Below, piece by piece: positions 15,674 to 24,503 of a stretch of 64,000 nucleotides of DNA; the first letter of the stretch is position 1, and each line of letters begins with the position of its first letter. The notes under the pieces are model-generated. The model was given only the letters and a program-made list of their open reading frames with translations. It was not told the origin of the DNA and searched no databases. The DNA comes from Cellvibrio zantedeschiae. GTDB lineage: Bacteria; Pseudomonadota; Gammaproteobacteria; Pseudomonadales; Cellvibrionaceae. The DNA lies in the NCBI RefSeq assembly GCF_014652535.1, contig NZ_BMYZ01000002.1:310001-374000 (forward strand), written 5' to 3'. Both the position numbers and the translations under genes were made by a program.

Positions 15674-17695
15674 TTATTCCTTTTCAGTATTCCAATCAAA
15701 ACGGACACCGTCAGAATTGTCGGAAAGCGGTCCGGGGCTGTCAGCGAGGACTTTTCCGGTTGCTGGGTCTATGCGTAAAAATTTCTGCGTGTTTAGCGAC
15801 ATGAGAATTAATTCGCCTTGAAGCGTTTCCATCCATTGGAAGGTTTGGTTGGGTGTAATGCGGCCTGCACTTAACACAACCTTGTTTTCGTTTTTAACTG
15901 AGACATATTTTTTGCCGGCACGCAGTGCTACGCGGCCCAAGCCTTGGTCTTCAACCTTAAAAATATTCTTGTCACTAAAGTTCAAGAATACATCGCGCTC
16001 ATGTGATTTCAATTTAATAGTTTGTTGGAACGGAATAGGGCGCATTAAACCTTTTGGATTGGGTTCGTAGATATCAATGCTGTCGAAATCTGCATAACCG
16101 CCCGGTTTGCCTTGGGTGTTGTAATTAAACAAGGCATAGCGCATTCCTTGGAAGGTGGCCAAATTGAAGACCATGGTAAATTCTTTGCCGATTGGTTCGA
16201 ATTTTTTACCGTCAAGCGAATAACTGAAATGCGTTTTTTCGGTTATGTAGTCACACTCGGCGCGCAACCAAAAACGCGATGCGGTAGTAGGAATTCGCTC
16301 GGTGGTATTAGTAGTAAAATCGTAATAGGCAATTGCGGAACCTTTTTCGCTTTTTTCAATGCCAAGCCATGCGTAGGGTTTGCCGAAAATATTTAGGCCA
16401 GCAACATCACCTGCTTTTAATCCAGAAGTTTCAATAACCACTGTAGGTGTTGAGCGCGGTCCAATTGAGCGTTGCGTTAGACTATTTTTCGCCTGCCAAA
16501 AATCATTTGATGGCAAGGAATACAAACGCAAAAATCCGGGGCGCTCTTTTAATGTCCACTTGCTGTTATCGGGAGCATGGCTCCATTGCCAAATAGGATT
16601 CAATGTCTGGCTGGAAAAATCGTCACTTCTTTTGTAGGGCACAGTAACTGGATCAACAAAACCTGTATTGGGTTTTACCCAGGTGCGTGGAGTTCTGGTT
16701 AAGTTTTTCGGCAAGCCAAAATAAGGCCAGCCATCTTTCCAGGTAATGGGTGATAGCGATGTGGTGCGCCCAACTGAGTTGTGATCCATCATGGTAAAGC
16801 CCCACCATTCTCCCGTGCCGGTTTCTACTATGCCGCCCTGGTGTAATGACATACGACCGTTGGGTTTGTAATTTGGTGGAGTAATTGCTGACATAGGGCT
16901 TGAGGGATTAGGTACGCGATAACCTTGATGCAAACCAAAGTCTTCGTCGCGGCTTACGGCTAAATTTACTTCATAAGGGCCGTAAATATTTTTGGCTCTT
17001 GCTGCAGGCATACGCATTTCACCGTCGTACCATGCGCTTAGTATGTAATACATACCTTTAATTTTATAAATGTGTAAGCCTTCACCCATGCCAGCTTCTT
17101 TGGCAATAATTTCACGCTCTGTTCCTGGCACTACATCATTCAAGTCATCGGTAAGTTGCATGAGTTTGATGGACCTGTAACCAGTAACGGCATAAATTTT
17201 TCCATCATCGTCAAACAGCAATGAAGCATCGTAAAGATTTGCTTTGATTTGTTTGTGAGTCCACGGCCCAGCAGGATTAGTTGCGGTGTAAAGCTGAGTT
17301 CCCTTTTTATTAACATTGCTAATGATGTAGTAGGTGCCATTGTGGTAACGAAAACTGGGTGCCCAAATTCCCTGGCCGTAAATGGCTTTGCCATCCTCAA
17401 GACGAAACTCGGGGCCAAGATCCAACGTATCCAACACATAACCAAGTAACTTCCAATTAACCAAATCCCGTGAGTGCATGATCGGCAAGCCGGGCATGCT
17501 GTGCATGGTGGTGCCCGTTAAATAATAATCATCGCCTACGCGAAGAATATCCGGGTCGGAAAACTCGTCATAAAAAAGCGGGTTAGTGTAGGTGCCATTG
17601 CCATTATCTGCGGTCCAGGTTGTGCTGGCATTTTGTGCGTTTGCAGATACGGCCAACAAAAGCAGCCATGGGCATAGTTTTATTATCCTTCGCAT
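15674..17695 (-). CDS. Secreted GH43-family glycosidase with C-terminal beta-trefoil-like module
   Basis: A 673-residue enzyme with signal peptide (cleavage likely after ANA, residue 20). The five-bladed propeller of glycoside hydrolase 43 follows, with general base Asp47 (FSDPDIL), pKa-tuning Asp156 (YDASLLF) and general acid Glu205 (GMGEGLH) all present. GH43 enzymes release arabinofuranose or xylose, or cut arabinan or xylan; the layout resembles subfamily 12-type arabinofuranosidases, which is a guess. A beta-sandwich covers about 350-550. The last 100 residues (VALRAGKKYVSVK, then FLRIDPATGKVLAD) look like a fascin/trefoil carbohydrate-binding module. Its product probably acts with the hydrolase and TonB receptor nearby. 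Confidence 0.92.
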   Translation of the reverse strand: MRRIIKLCPWLLLLAVSANAQNASTTWTADNGNGTYTNPLFYDEFSDPDILRVGDDYYLTGTTMHSMPGLPIMHSRDLVNWKLLGYVLDTLDLGPEFRLEDGKAIYGQGIWAPSFRYHNGTYYIISNVNKKGTQLYTATNPAGPWTHKQIKANLYDASLLFDDDGKIYAVTGYRSIKLMQLTDDLNDVVPGTEREIIAKEAGMGEGLHIYKIKGMYYILSAWYDGEMRMPAARAKNIYGPYEVNLAVSRDEDFGLHQGYRVPNPSSPMSAITPPNYKPNGRMSLHQGGIVETGTGEWWGFTMMDHNSVGRTTSLSPITWKDGWPYFGLPKNLTRTPRTWVKPNTGFVDPVTVPYKRSDDFSSQTLNPIWQWSHAPDNSKWTLKERPGFLRLYSLPSNDFWQAKNSLTQRSIGPRSTPTVVIETSGLKAGDVAGLNIFGKPYAWLGIEKSEKGSAIAYYDFTTNTTERIPTTASRFWLRAECDYITEKTHFSYSLDGKKFEPIGKEFTMVFNLATFQGMRYALFNYNTQGKPGGYADFDSIDIYEPNPKGLMRPIPFQQTIKLKSHERDVFLNFSDKNIFKVEDQGLGRVALRAGKKYVSVKNENKVVLSAGRITPNQTFQWMETLQGELILMSLNTQKFLRIDPATGKVLADSPGPLSDNSDGVRFDWNTEKE

Positions 17696-18074
17696 TTTTG
17701 TCTCTCACTAAATAGGAATGTGTTGGGCGTTTTATAATCAATGGTGATTTGAGCTTGTTAGAGTGAATTAGAAAAAATCTGGAGCATTCTGCGCTATTTG
17801 GTGAATTTGCTAAGTGAAAAAAACGCAAAAAAACTTTAAATTTTAAAATAGTCGGTGAATTACTCTGGTTTCAGTTGATTGTGTCCACTGTTGAGGTGAG
17901 GCTGGATTAAGTAGTATGTGAAATTGGTTTTCACCTGAACGCGCTGTATTTGTATAAAATACCATGCGTTTTATTTCTAGACCGGCAGTCACATCACACC
18001 TATGTCGGCACTTATATCTGTAGCTCTCCGCATAATTCAAAAAATTATCTCATCACCAAACGCAGGTCTTACCT
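17696..18074. other. Divergent intergenic region
   Basis: No gene seen. It separates the GH43 gene (minus) from the hydrolase gene (plus) and must hold both promoters. AT-rich stretches at 17830-17850 and 18040-18055 are candidate -10 areas, but I could not pick a convincing -35/-10 pair. Confidence 0.35.
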
Positions 18075-19100
18075 ATGAATAAGCTACATACAAAAATCAG
18101 CTATTTTTTGCTCATCCTTTGTTTAAGCTTTTGCCAGCTGGCTAAAGCAGAGCATGCCATCCTTGAGCATAAAGATATCCAATGGGCACAAGCTAAAGGC
18201 TTTACATTAACAGCGGATATTTATGTGCCGGATATTAAGAAAAAGAACCTGCCGGTGTTGATTGTTTATCACGGTGGTGGATGGTTGCTCAATTCAAAAT
18301 CCATCATGACTGATATGTCTAAATACATGGCGACCAATGCTGATTTGGTGGTGGTAAACGTGAACTATCGTTTATTAGGTGACAACAACAATACAACCAC
18401 GCTCAATGAAATGGTTGAAGACGCACTCGGTGCTGTACTTTGGGTAAAAGATAACATCAAGCAGTACGGCGGCAACCCAAATAAAATTGCGGTGACAGGT
18501 GATAGTGCAGGCGGGCAGTTGGCAGCCATGGTGATATTGGCTGGCCACAAGCTCGAATCAGACGGCTTTGCGGGTGACACGCTCGGCTTCAAGCCTAGCT
18601 ATTTACCGGCTAATAAAACAGCAGAGCAAGTTGCGAAGCAAGACGGCGCGCGAGTGCAAGCTGGTGTATTGAGTTACGCAGCCTACGATATGTATGCGAC
18701 AGGCAAGAGTGGCTTTGAAGCGCCAAACAATAAATTTTGGGAGTGGGCAAAAGCCAAGCCGCGTGGAATCTTTGGTGGCGATATTAATGCCGAGAACCAC
18801 CCTGAGTTTTATAAAGCGGTTTCGCCCATTTACTCAGTACCAAAAAATACAGAGCGCAAACTTCCGCCGCAATTTATTTATGTAGGTAGCAAAGATGGTT
18901 TAACCACTCCTGAAGTGGCGACCCGTTTTGTGGATTTGTTGAAGCAAGCAAACCAGCCGGTGGAATTTAAAATTTACGAAGGCAAAGGTCACGGTTTCCT
19001 CGATAGCGGTTGTAACGATTACAACCACGGTTGCTTTAAAGACCTGGCGACAACGGCGCTTGATGATGCGATAGTGTTTTTAAATAAAACATTCAAATAA
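18075..19100 (+). CDS. Secreted alpha/beta-hydrolase (carboxylesterase type)
   Basis: A 341-residue hydrolase with signal peptide (MNKLHTKISYFLLILCLSFC, cleavage near AKAEH). The oxyanion-hole motif HGGGW begins at His66, and the nucleophile is Ser144 in GDSAGGQ. A C-terminal KGHGFLDSG provides the catalytic His, and YVGSKDGL the acid. This is the hormone-sensitive-lipase/BD-FAE-like layout; such enzymes beside GH43 genes often remove acetyl or feruloyl groups from xylan side chains, which is inferred from context. Predicted periplasmic or outer-membrane associated. A strong terminator follows. Confidence 0.88.
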   Translation: MNKLHTKISYFLLILCLSFCQLAKAEHAILEHKDIQWAQAKGFTLTADIYVPDIKKKNLPVLIVYHGGGWLLNSKSIMTDMSKYMATNADLVVVNVNYRLLGDNNNTTTLNEMVEDALGAVLWVKDNIKQYGGNPNKIAVTGDSAGGQLAAMVILAGHKLESDGFAGDTLGFKPSYLPANKTAEQVAKQDGARVQAGVLSYAAYDMYATGKSGFEAPNNKFWEWAKAKPRGIFGGDINAENHPEFYKAVSPIYSVPKNTERKLPPQFIYVGSKDGLTTPEVATRFVDLLKQANQPVEFKIYEGKGHGFLDSGCNDYNHGCFKDLATTALDDAIVFLNKTFK

Positions 19101-19130
19101 GTTGTAAGTAAAAATAGTTTTTCAATAATA

Positions 19131-19161
19131 AAAAAAGCCGCATTTTATATGCGGCTTTTTT
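19131..19161 (+). terminator. Intrinsic terminator after the hydrolase gene
   Basis: A perfect 13-bp stem, AAAAAAGCCGCAT (19131-19143) with ATGCGGCTTTTTT (19149-19161), loop of five bases and a T run. It lies 30 bases after the stop. Confidence 0.88.
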
Positions 19162-19211
19162 TATGGCGATTTATTTTCACCAGGAAAATATTACTTTCCA
19201 GATATAAAAAA

Positions 19212-19275
19212 CCCCTGCAAGCAGGGGGAAGGCACTCCCCGCGAAGGGAGTGAATGCTACCCCTGAAAACAGGGG
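19212..19275. repeat. Three consecutive GC-rich hairpins
   Basis: Three perfect short hairpins in a row: CCCCTGC-AA-GCAGGGG (19212-19227), CACTCCC/GGGAGTG (19233-19252) and CCCCTG-AAAA-CAGGGG (19260-19275). The first and third share the same ends. On the minus strand a run of six T follows hairpin 1. They lie between convergent genes, inside the 430-base gene-free stretch 19101-19530, which otherwise holds only two terminators and AT-rich sequence. Confidence 0.7.
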
Positions 19276-19480
19276 GGAGTTAGCAAATCGATGGGAGGCA
19301 AAATATAGAAGTCACTCAAATAGGGTTTTAATTTTTTTATGAGTTTTTTTATACAAATCGAAAGTTAAAGAATTCTTGCGATTTTTTGCAGTGAATTGAA
19401 TATTTTTTGAACGGATATGTATTGCAGATAATTTTTTTAATGCGGGGAAATAAAAAACTATTTTGAATGTAATCGGTTAG

Positions 19481-19514
19481 AAAAACTTCTCCCTGAAAAA
19501 ATCAGGGAGAAGTT
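19481..19514 (-). terminator. Intrinsic terminator of the first TonB-receptor gene
   Basis: A 13-bp stem (19484-19496 with 19502-19514) closing around five A residues; on the minus strand it ends in TTTTT. It begins 17 bases after the receptor stop codon. Confidence 0.85.
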
Positions 19515-19530
19515 AATTGGCGAAACGATT

Positions 19531-22500
19531 TTAGAACGATGCGTTAACACCGAGTGTTGCGATGTAACCGGTTTTGAATGAGCTATAAGTTGCGCTGTCA
19601 TATGCGAATGTCATACGCAGTGGTTCATTAGTAATGTTAGAAACACTGAAGCTCACTTTTGGTTTACCCATAACATCTGCAAACTCGTAGCTGGTAGAAA
19701 GATCTAACTGCCCGCGAGCATCTGTCATGAGTTCTGCACCGAGTACACCATTTTGGTTAGGACCCGATGAAGTTTGTTTGTCGTTCCATACATAGGTCAA
19801 ACGAACAGATGCACCAAAGTCTTCCCAGTAAGCGGTGAAGTTATAGGTTTCCGGTGAAACGCCAATTGCTTTTGCAGGGGCGCCAGCACCTTCACCACGT
19901 TGATAAATGTGGGTGTAGTTAGCGTTGAAGCCGAAGCCATTAAACAAAAAGTCCAAGGGTTGTACCCAGGTCAATTCAGCACCTTCAATCTCAAGGTTGC
20001 CAGGAGCATTTACTTGCTGGCTTACCAAAATCGGTGCAACGTCTGGTCCGCCACGCGCATTAATTGCAGCTTGTCGGCTTTCACCAATACTGTTGAATGG
20101 AATAGTTTCTGTACTACCTATACCCACTAACAGTTGGCTAAACGGAACGTTGAAGGTATTGCTCACGGTGAAGCCGGTCATTTGCTTACCAAAGAAGGTA
20201 GCGCCCACATAACCTTCATCACCGGTATACCACTCACCGCCAAAGTCGATGTTGGTGGAGAGGTATGGAGACAACCCCGGGTTACCATAGCTTGCGTTTT
20301 GAGCAGAAGGATCACTGAAGTTGGTGCCCGGAAGCATCGCACTTGGGTTAGGGCGGGTCATGGTGCGTGATGCTGCAAAGCGCAAAACAATGTCATCCGT
20401 CGCTTTAAAAGTGGCGTTGAACGATGGCAACAGGAAGTTATAGTTCACAGGCGCTGCAACATAGAAACGTTTTTCAGGAATAGCTGGCGTGGTTGCCGTT
20501 GCCGGTTGGGCTGCAATGGTTACTGGGCCAGAGATTGTTTGATCCGTATCTATGTAACGGCCACCTACATTGAAATGCATCTCATGGCCGACAACTTCAG
20601 TCATGGTATTGAATTCCAAATAAGCGCCCTGTGTGGTTTCTTCCATTAACGCGGTAGATGCGCCGGTTGATGAGCCACCACCTTCGGGTGCTGAATCGCG
20701 CAGGTTGAAATAGTTTGTCGCCTCTTTGAATTTATCAAACTGCACGGTGATAAAACCTGGGCCTTTGGCGAGATATGAACTTAATTGGCTAAGCGGTACA
20801 CGTGAGTTGGGGTTCAAACCGTTACAAGCTTTACGGCCAGTAGCAGGGCTGTTGCCGCTTGCGTCCAAGCCATCGCGGCAGACAACATCTTCCCAGCGGC
20901 CACTGTTGTCAGAGCCGGCAATTTTGCGAGAAGCTTTATCGTAGGCCAAGCCGAACTTGATGTTGTTATCATCGTCACCAAAGCGGTAATCGGCATGTGC
21001 GCCGTCGGTTTCGGTGTGACGTTTCTCGTTAGAAATATTCAGACGACCACCGTTCCAACCCCAACCTAATTCAGGGTTGTTGAAGTCAACTTTTCCGTTG
21101 GCATCTTTCACGTCAAATGTGGGTACTTCACCGTTGGTATAGTTAACGTAAATACCTTTGTTGAGTTGGGTTGCAACCATAACGGTAGGCGCTTCACGGA
21201 ACCAATCACTGCGGCTGCTGTTTGCTTGGATATCAAGGGTGTGAGCATCGCCAAATTCAAAATGCGCACCGGGGTTGATGTTATAAAACTGCGCGCTTTC
21301 CTTGTATGGCCGTGCTTCCTGGAAGAACTGCACGTTGGCAAAAGTGCCTGATTGCACAACGTTGTGCTCGTCCAAGGTCATGTTCAGGGGAATCATGGAG
21401 CCGTTGCGGCCAACCATGGTCATGGCCAAACGCTCTACATCCTTTTTAACGTTGGTAGACATTACATCCAAATAGAATTTGGTTTGATCGTTTGGACGAT
21501 ATTCAAATGACGCCAGGCCGGTGGTACGACCGTCGGTACCACTCATATAGGCCTGACGACCGAGGCGTGGCATAAGTGCTTCGGAGATTTGAGTGATATT
21601 TAAACCCGGGTTTTTCGCTAATAAAAATGCCTGGTCGATGATGGTGCCATCAACCAATCCAGCGCCTGAGTTTACCGGTACCTTGCCGTTACCAAAGTTG
21701 GGGCTGGTTGCGGTTTGGTCCAGGCCGGCTAATAGCCAGTTGTTACTGCCAGATGGGTTACAGCCACCGGTTGTTGCCAGGGTTTGGCTCGCCCCTGGGG
21801 TGGTACCGCAAATTTTGTGTGAGGTGTTGAGGTTGCTGTAACCAATGGTTTCATAACCATTTGCCGCTAGTTTTTTGTCGACGTGAGAAAAGCCGAGCAA
21901 CACACCAAATTCATCGTTACGCCAGCTGGTACTGGCAGAGATTTTTGGGCTGTGGGTGGATTGCAACTCAGTGTATACATCTTGGGCACTTAGGTTTGCA
22001 CGGAATCCATCTTCTTTATAGTCAAATGGACGCGCCGCACGAATGTTTACAATGCCCGAAATACCACCTTCAAGCATGCTGGCAGTTGGGGTTTTCTGGA
22101 TATCAAAACGGGTAAACAATTCGGTGGGGAAGAGGTTCAAATCCACTTCACGGTTTTGGTTTTGGGTATCAATGGTGCCCGAAGTTGCTACTGCGATTTG
22201 CGAGCCGTTGAGCAACACTTTGGTAAAGCTTGTACCTAAACCACGCACAGAAACGTTAACACCCTCACCAAAAGGGTCGCGGTTAATCTGCACGCCAGGC
22301 ATGCGGTTAATGGCTTCTGCGATGTTTGAGTCGGCAAACTTACCTATATCTTCCGCGAATACCGATTCAACCAGCGCGGTAGATTCACGTTTAGCATTGG
22401 TGGCACTTTGTAAGCTGCCTTTATAGCCGGTGATTACGATTTCTTCGGTTTCCGGGGTTGATTCCGCCGCTTGGGTCATAGCTGCAATAACACTTAAGCT

Positions 22501-22548
22501 CAGCACGCTTAAGTGAAACATCCGGTTGTGTACTTTGCTTTTGTTCAT
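19531..22548 (-). CDS. TonB-dependent receptor (carbohydrate-type)
   Basis: A 1005-residue outer-membrane receptor. The N-terminal MNKSKVHNRMFHLSVLSLS is a signal peptide, followed by a TonB-box-like EEIVITGYKGSLQSA and the plug domain (about 60-170) with MPGVQINRDPFGEGVNVSVRGLG. The remainder is the 22-strand barrel, ending in an aromatic residue (GVNASF). The size and plug sequence match the family used by Cellvibrio, Xanthomonas and Caulobacter relatives for oligosaccharide uptake. GGAG before the ATG at 22548 sets the start rather than a longer frame. A membrane-spanning AraC regulator lies directly upstream on the same strand, and GH43 and an esterase lie beyond the 3' end, so an arabinose- or xylose-containing substrate is likely (inference). 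Confidence 0.92.
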   Translation of the reverse strand: MNKSKVHNRMFHLSVLSLSVIAAMTQAAESTPETEEIVITGYKGSLQSATNAKRESTALVESVFAEDIGKFADSNIAEAINRMPGVQINRDPFGEGVNVSVRGLGTSFTKVLLNGSQIAVATSGTIDTQNQNREVDLNLFPTELFTRFDIQKTPTASMLEGGISGIVNIRAARPFDYKEDGFRANLSAQDVYTELQSTHSPKISASTSWRNDEFGVLLGFSHVDKKLAANGYETIGYSNLNTSHKICGTTPGASQTLATTGGCNPSGSNNWLLAGLDQTATSPNFGNGKVPVNSGAGLVDGTIIDQAFLLAKNPGLNITQISEALMPRLGRQAYMSGTDGRTTGLASFEYRPNDQTKFYLDVMSTNVKKDVERLAMTMVGRNGSMIPLNMTLDEHNVVQSGTFANVQFFQEARPYKESAQFYNINPGAHFEFGDAHTLDIQANSSRSDWFREAPTVMVATQLNKGIYVNYTNGEVPTFDVKDANGKVDFNNPELGWGWNGGRLNISNEKRHTETDGAHADYRFGDDDNNIKFGLAYDKASRKIAGSDNSGRWEDVVCRDGLDASGNSPATGRKACNGLNPNSRVPLSQLSSYLAKGPGFITVQFDKFKEATNYFNLRDSAPEGGGSSTGASTALMEETTQGAYLEFNTMTEVVGHEMHFNVGGRYIDTDQTISGPVTIAAQPATATTPAIPEKRFYVAAPVNYNFLLPSFNATFKATDDIVLRFAASRTMTRPNPSAMLPGTNFSDPSAQNASYGNPGLSPYLSTNIDFGGEWYTGDEGYVGATFFGKQMTGFTVSNTFNVPFSQLLVGIGSTETIPFNSIGESRQAAINARGGPDVAPILVSQQVNAPGNLEIEGAELTWVQPLDFLFNGFGFNANYTHIYQRGEGAGAPAKAIGVSPETYNFTAYWEDFGASVRLTYVWNDKQTSSGPNQNGVLGAELMTDARGQLDLSTSYEFADVMGKPKVSFSVSNITNEPLRMTFAYDSATYSSFKTGYIATLGVNASF

Positions 22549-23034
22549 TTGAAACTCCACTTTATTATTAATTATCAATTAATAAAAAACGGGTCTGGCT
22601 GAAGCTGTTTATGACAGGACAGCTTGTTGAGCTCACGACAAGTTTGCGGTTCGCAGGCCGAGAGCTAATGAAACCGTGCCTTTTCAGCATCCTTCCAGAC
22701 TGATTTTTATTAGATTTTTGATCTTCGGTCGACTTGTATACTAGTGCGCTCGAGACGTGGCTAAAATATAGAAGGGAGAGCTGTGAAGCTTTAACTTTTG
22801 CTGGGTTTTCTTTTAATTTTTAAAAGTTAAAGGATTTTTGCATTTTTTTTACCAATGAAATTGGGTAAATATTGCCTTTCGTACGAGCCTAAGCTCACAG
22901 CATTCCTGGCAGTTTTCGTAGCAGTAGGGATTTGGGGGTATTAGATTGATGTCCCAAAGGTTTTGGGTCAGGTAAAAGCTTGTAGATGTTCAGGTAAGAA
23001 AGGTTGCAGATCAGGTAAAAAGGAGGGGTGAAAT
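22549..23034. other. Upstream region of the first TonB receptor
   Basis: No gene in these 486 bases. The part nearest the start (22593-22700) folds into several helices on the minus strand and is listed separately. Further upstream the sequence is AT-rich (22790-22860); a TATATT at about 22763-22768 on the minus strand is a possible -10. The regulator target, if any, should be here. Confidence 0.35.
22593..22700 (-). promoter_or_regulatory. Candidate structured 5' leader of TonB receptor
   Basis: On the minus strand the ends pair: CCAGAC (22695-22700) with GTCTGG (22593-22598), extended after a bulge by TTCAG (22683-22687) with CTGAA (22599-22603). Inside are AACCGT/GCGGTT (22672-22677 with 22646-22651), ACAAG/CTTGT (22638-22642 with 22623-22627) and ACAGCT/AGCTGT (22619-22624 with 22603-22608); the last two overlap slightly, so they may alternate. 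A run of six T follows at 22589-22584, and the receptor ATG is 45 bases downstream of the element. It does not match the cobalamin, TPP or other riboswitch signatures I know. Confidence 0.35.
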
Positions 23035-24192
23035 TTAAGCCTTTTCTGAAAGGCTGAAGTCTTTGAAAGTCTTGGGTGCGCAGTTGTAGGTCGCTTTAAA
23101 AAGCTTATTAAAGTAACTAACGTTGTTATAACCCACGGCGTAAGCAATCTCGGAAACGTTTGCTTCTTTACTCTCTGACAGCAGGCGAGCCGCCTCAGTG
23201 AGCCGCAACTTATTGAGATAGCCGCTAAAGGTCAGGCCTAGTTCTTCTTTTAGAATGTCGTTGATTTTCGCTCTGTTAATTCCCAGGCTATTAGTCACCA
23301 TTTCAATACTTAAGTCAGGGTTGACGTATTCAGTGGCAATAAAAGTCAATACTGCAACTTTCTCCTTATCTTTTTGCGGTTCGATTGAAAGCTTTTTATA
23401 AGCGATGAGGGGTTGGTCTTGTCGCAACTTTTCTTTTAAGTCTTCAACCAAAACCGTGGTATATCTGCGAAATAACCACACGAAGCTTAATACCCAAATA
23501 AGGGCTACAAGCGCGCCTATCACGTAAAGGTGCCCGGTGTCTCGGCCTTGCAGTCTCACGTCCGCTATTTTCACATGAATCTTGGTGTTGGACGGGGTGT
23601 AGAGCGAATTTGTCCAGGCGAAGCCCATGACTTTATCCTGGTGATAACCGGTATCGCCCAATTGGAGGTGATATTGTCCTAGCCACCAGTCCGGGGTAAA
23701 TATTTCATCGAAAGCGATGTTGACTGTGGCCCAATCGTTACTACAAACGAAGGCTTTGGAAGATACGCGACGCGTGACTGGGTTATTAAGATCAGTGACC
23801 TTATCGTCAAAACTGAATAGCGTGAAAATCAATACGTTTTTTGGATCACAAACAATCTTGAAAGAAATATTGCGGTATTTGCTGAGGTCGACCAGTCTGT
23901 AGGGTTGAACTGGATCGGTGAAATTGAACGAATAATGCACGTAAGGAAACTGCTGAGAGGGATCCAACATGAACTCGTATTCAACTGTTCCTACCTCGTC
24001 CTTCAGGCTAAGTTTTGTCAGCCCCCGTGGTTCTTTTGGTGCGGTTGAGGAGGTCCATATAAAGCTTTTGTCTCGCGCAGGAAATAGTGAGACATCCAGT
24101 CGCGATTTAACTAACCCGCCATAGATCAATGCGCCCGTAAACATTATCAAGGCTAAAATTAAGATGGATGCATTTCGATAAAACTTGAGCAT
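23035..24192 (-). CDS. Membrane-spanning AraC-family regulator
   Basis: A 385-residue one-component regulator. An N-terminal membrane helix (about 8-30) is followed by an extracytoplasmic domain (about 35-220). This has the look of a CBM11/CIA30-like beta-sandwich (YRLVDLSKYRNISFKIV, then DWATVNIAFDEIF). A second helix lies at about 224-245, then a linker and a C-terminal AraC double helix-turn-helix (about 280-380; SIEMVTNSLGINRAKIND and VSEIAYAVGYNNVSYFNKLF). The layout implies that a periplasmic ligand, probably a sugar, directly controls DNA binding at the membrane. It lies just upstream of the TonB receptor on the same strand. Ligand unknown. Confidence 0.85.
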   Translation of the reverse strand: MLKFYRNASILILALIMFTGALIYGGLVKSRLDVSLFPARDKSFIWTSSTAPKEPRGLTKLSLKDEVGTVEYEFMLDPSQQFPYVHYSFNFTDPVQPYRLVDLSKYRNISFKIVCDPKNVLIFTLFSFDDKVTDLNNPVTRRVSSKAFVCSNDWATVNIAFDEIFTPDWWLGQYHLQLGDTGYHQDKVMGFAWTNSLYTPSNTKIHVKIADVRLQGRDTGHLYVIGALVALIWVLSFVWLFRRYTTVLVEDLKEKLRQDQPLIAYKKLSIEPQKDKEKVAVLTFIATEYVNPDLSIEMVTNSLGINRAKINDILKEELGLTFSGYLNKLRLTEAARLLSESKEANVSEIAYAVGYNNVSYFNKLFKATYNCAPKTFKDFSLSEKA

Positions 24193-24503
24193 CGAAGAGA
24201 AAACCTATGACAAGCAGACGCGCTGTACTTGATTAAATTGGAGTGATTGTTTTATTAATTTTAATAAGTCAGCCGTTTCTGTAAGGGTTGTCGCCACCTA
24301 TATAGTTATAAGTCTACTAATGCGACATAAGCTGAAGGCGAGATTATAATACTATAATATGCGGATGTTGCTGATTGCAATCAATAAAAAATGTGTTTTG
24401 CGAGGCGGGGGGAAGGGGATAAATAAAGGAAGAATGCGTGGTTTGGGGCGTAAAAAAGGCGAACTCTTTGTCAGTTCGCCCTCTTCATAAAGGTAAGTCG
24501 GAC
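24193..24503. other. Region between regulator and permease genes
   Basis: No gene. It holds the regulator promoter on the minus strand (AT-rich TATAATACTATAATAT at 24345-24360) and the permease terminator at 24452-24481. Confidence 0.35.
24452..24480 (-). terminator. Intrinsic terminator of the TauE/SafE gene
   Basis: GGCGAACT (24458-24465) pairs with AGTTCGCC (24473-24480); on the minus strand TTTTTT follows (24457-24452). Confidence 0.8.

Noticed and set aside
19212-19275. CRISPR-like look of evenly spaced short repeats
   Set aside because: Only three units, each a different or inverted palindrome with no constant-length spacers and no cas genes nearby; not a CRISPR array.
22593-22700. 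Cobalamin riboswitch before the TonB receptor
   Set aside because: The conserved GCCACTG and related boxes are absent, and the element is too short; listed only as an unknown structured leader.
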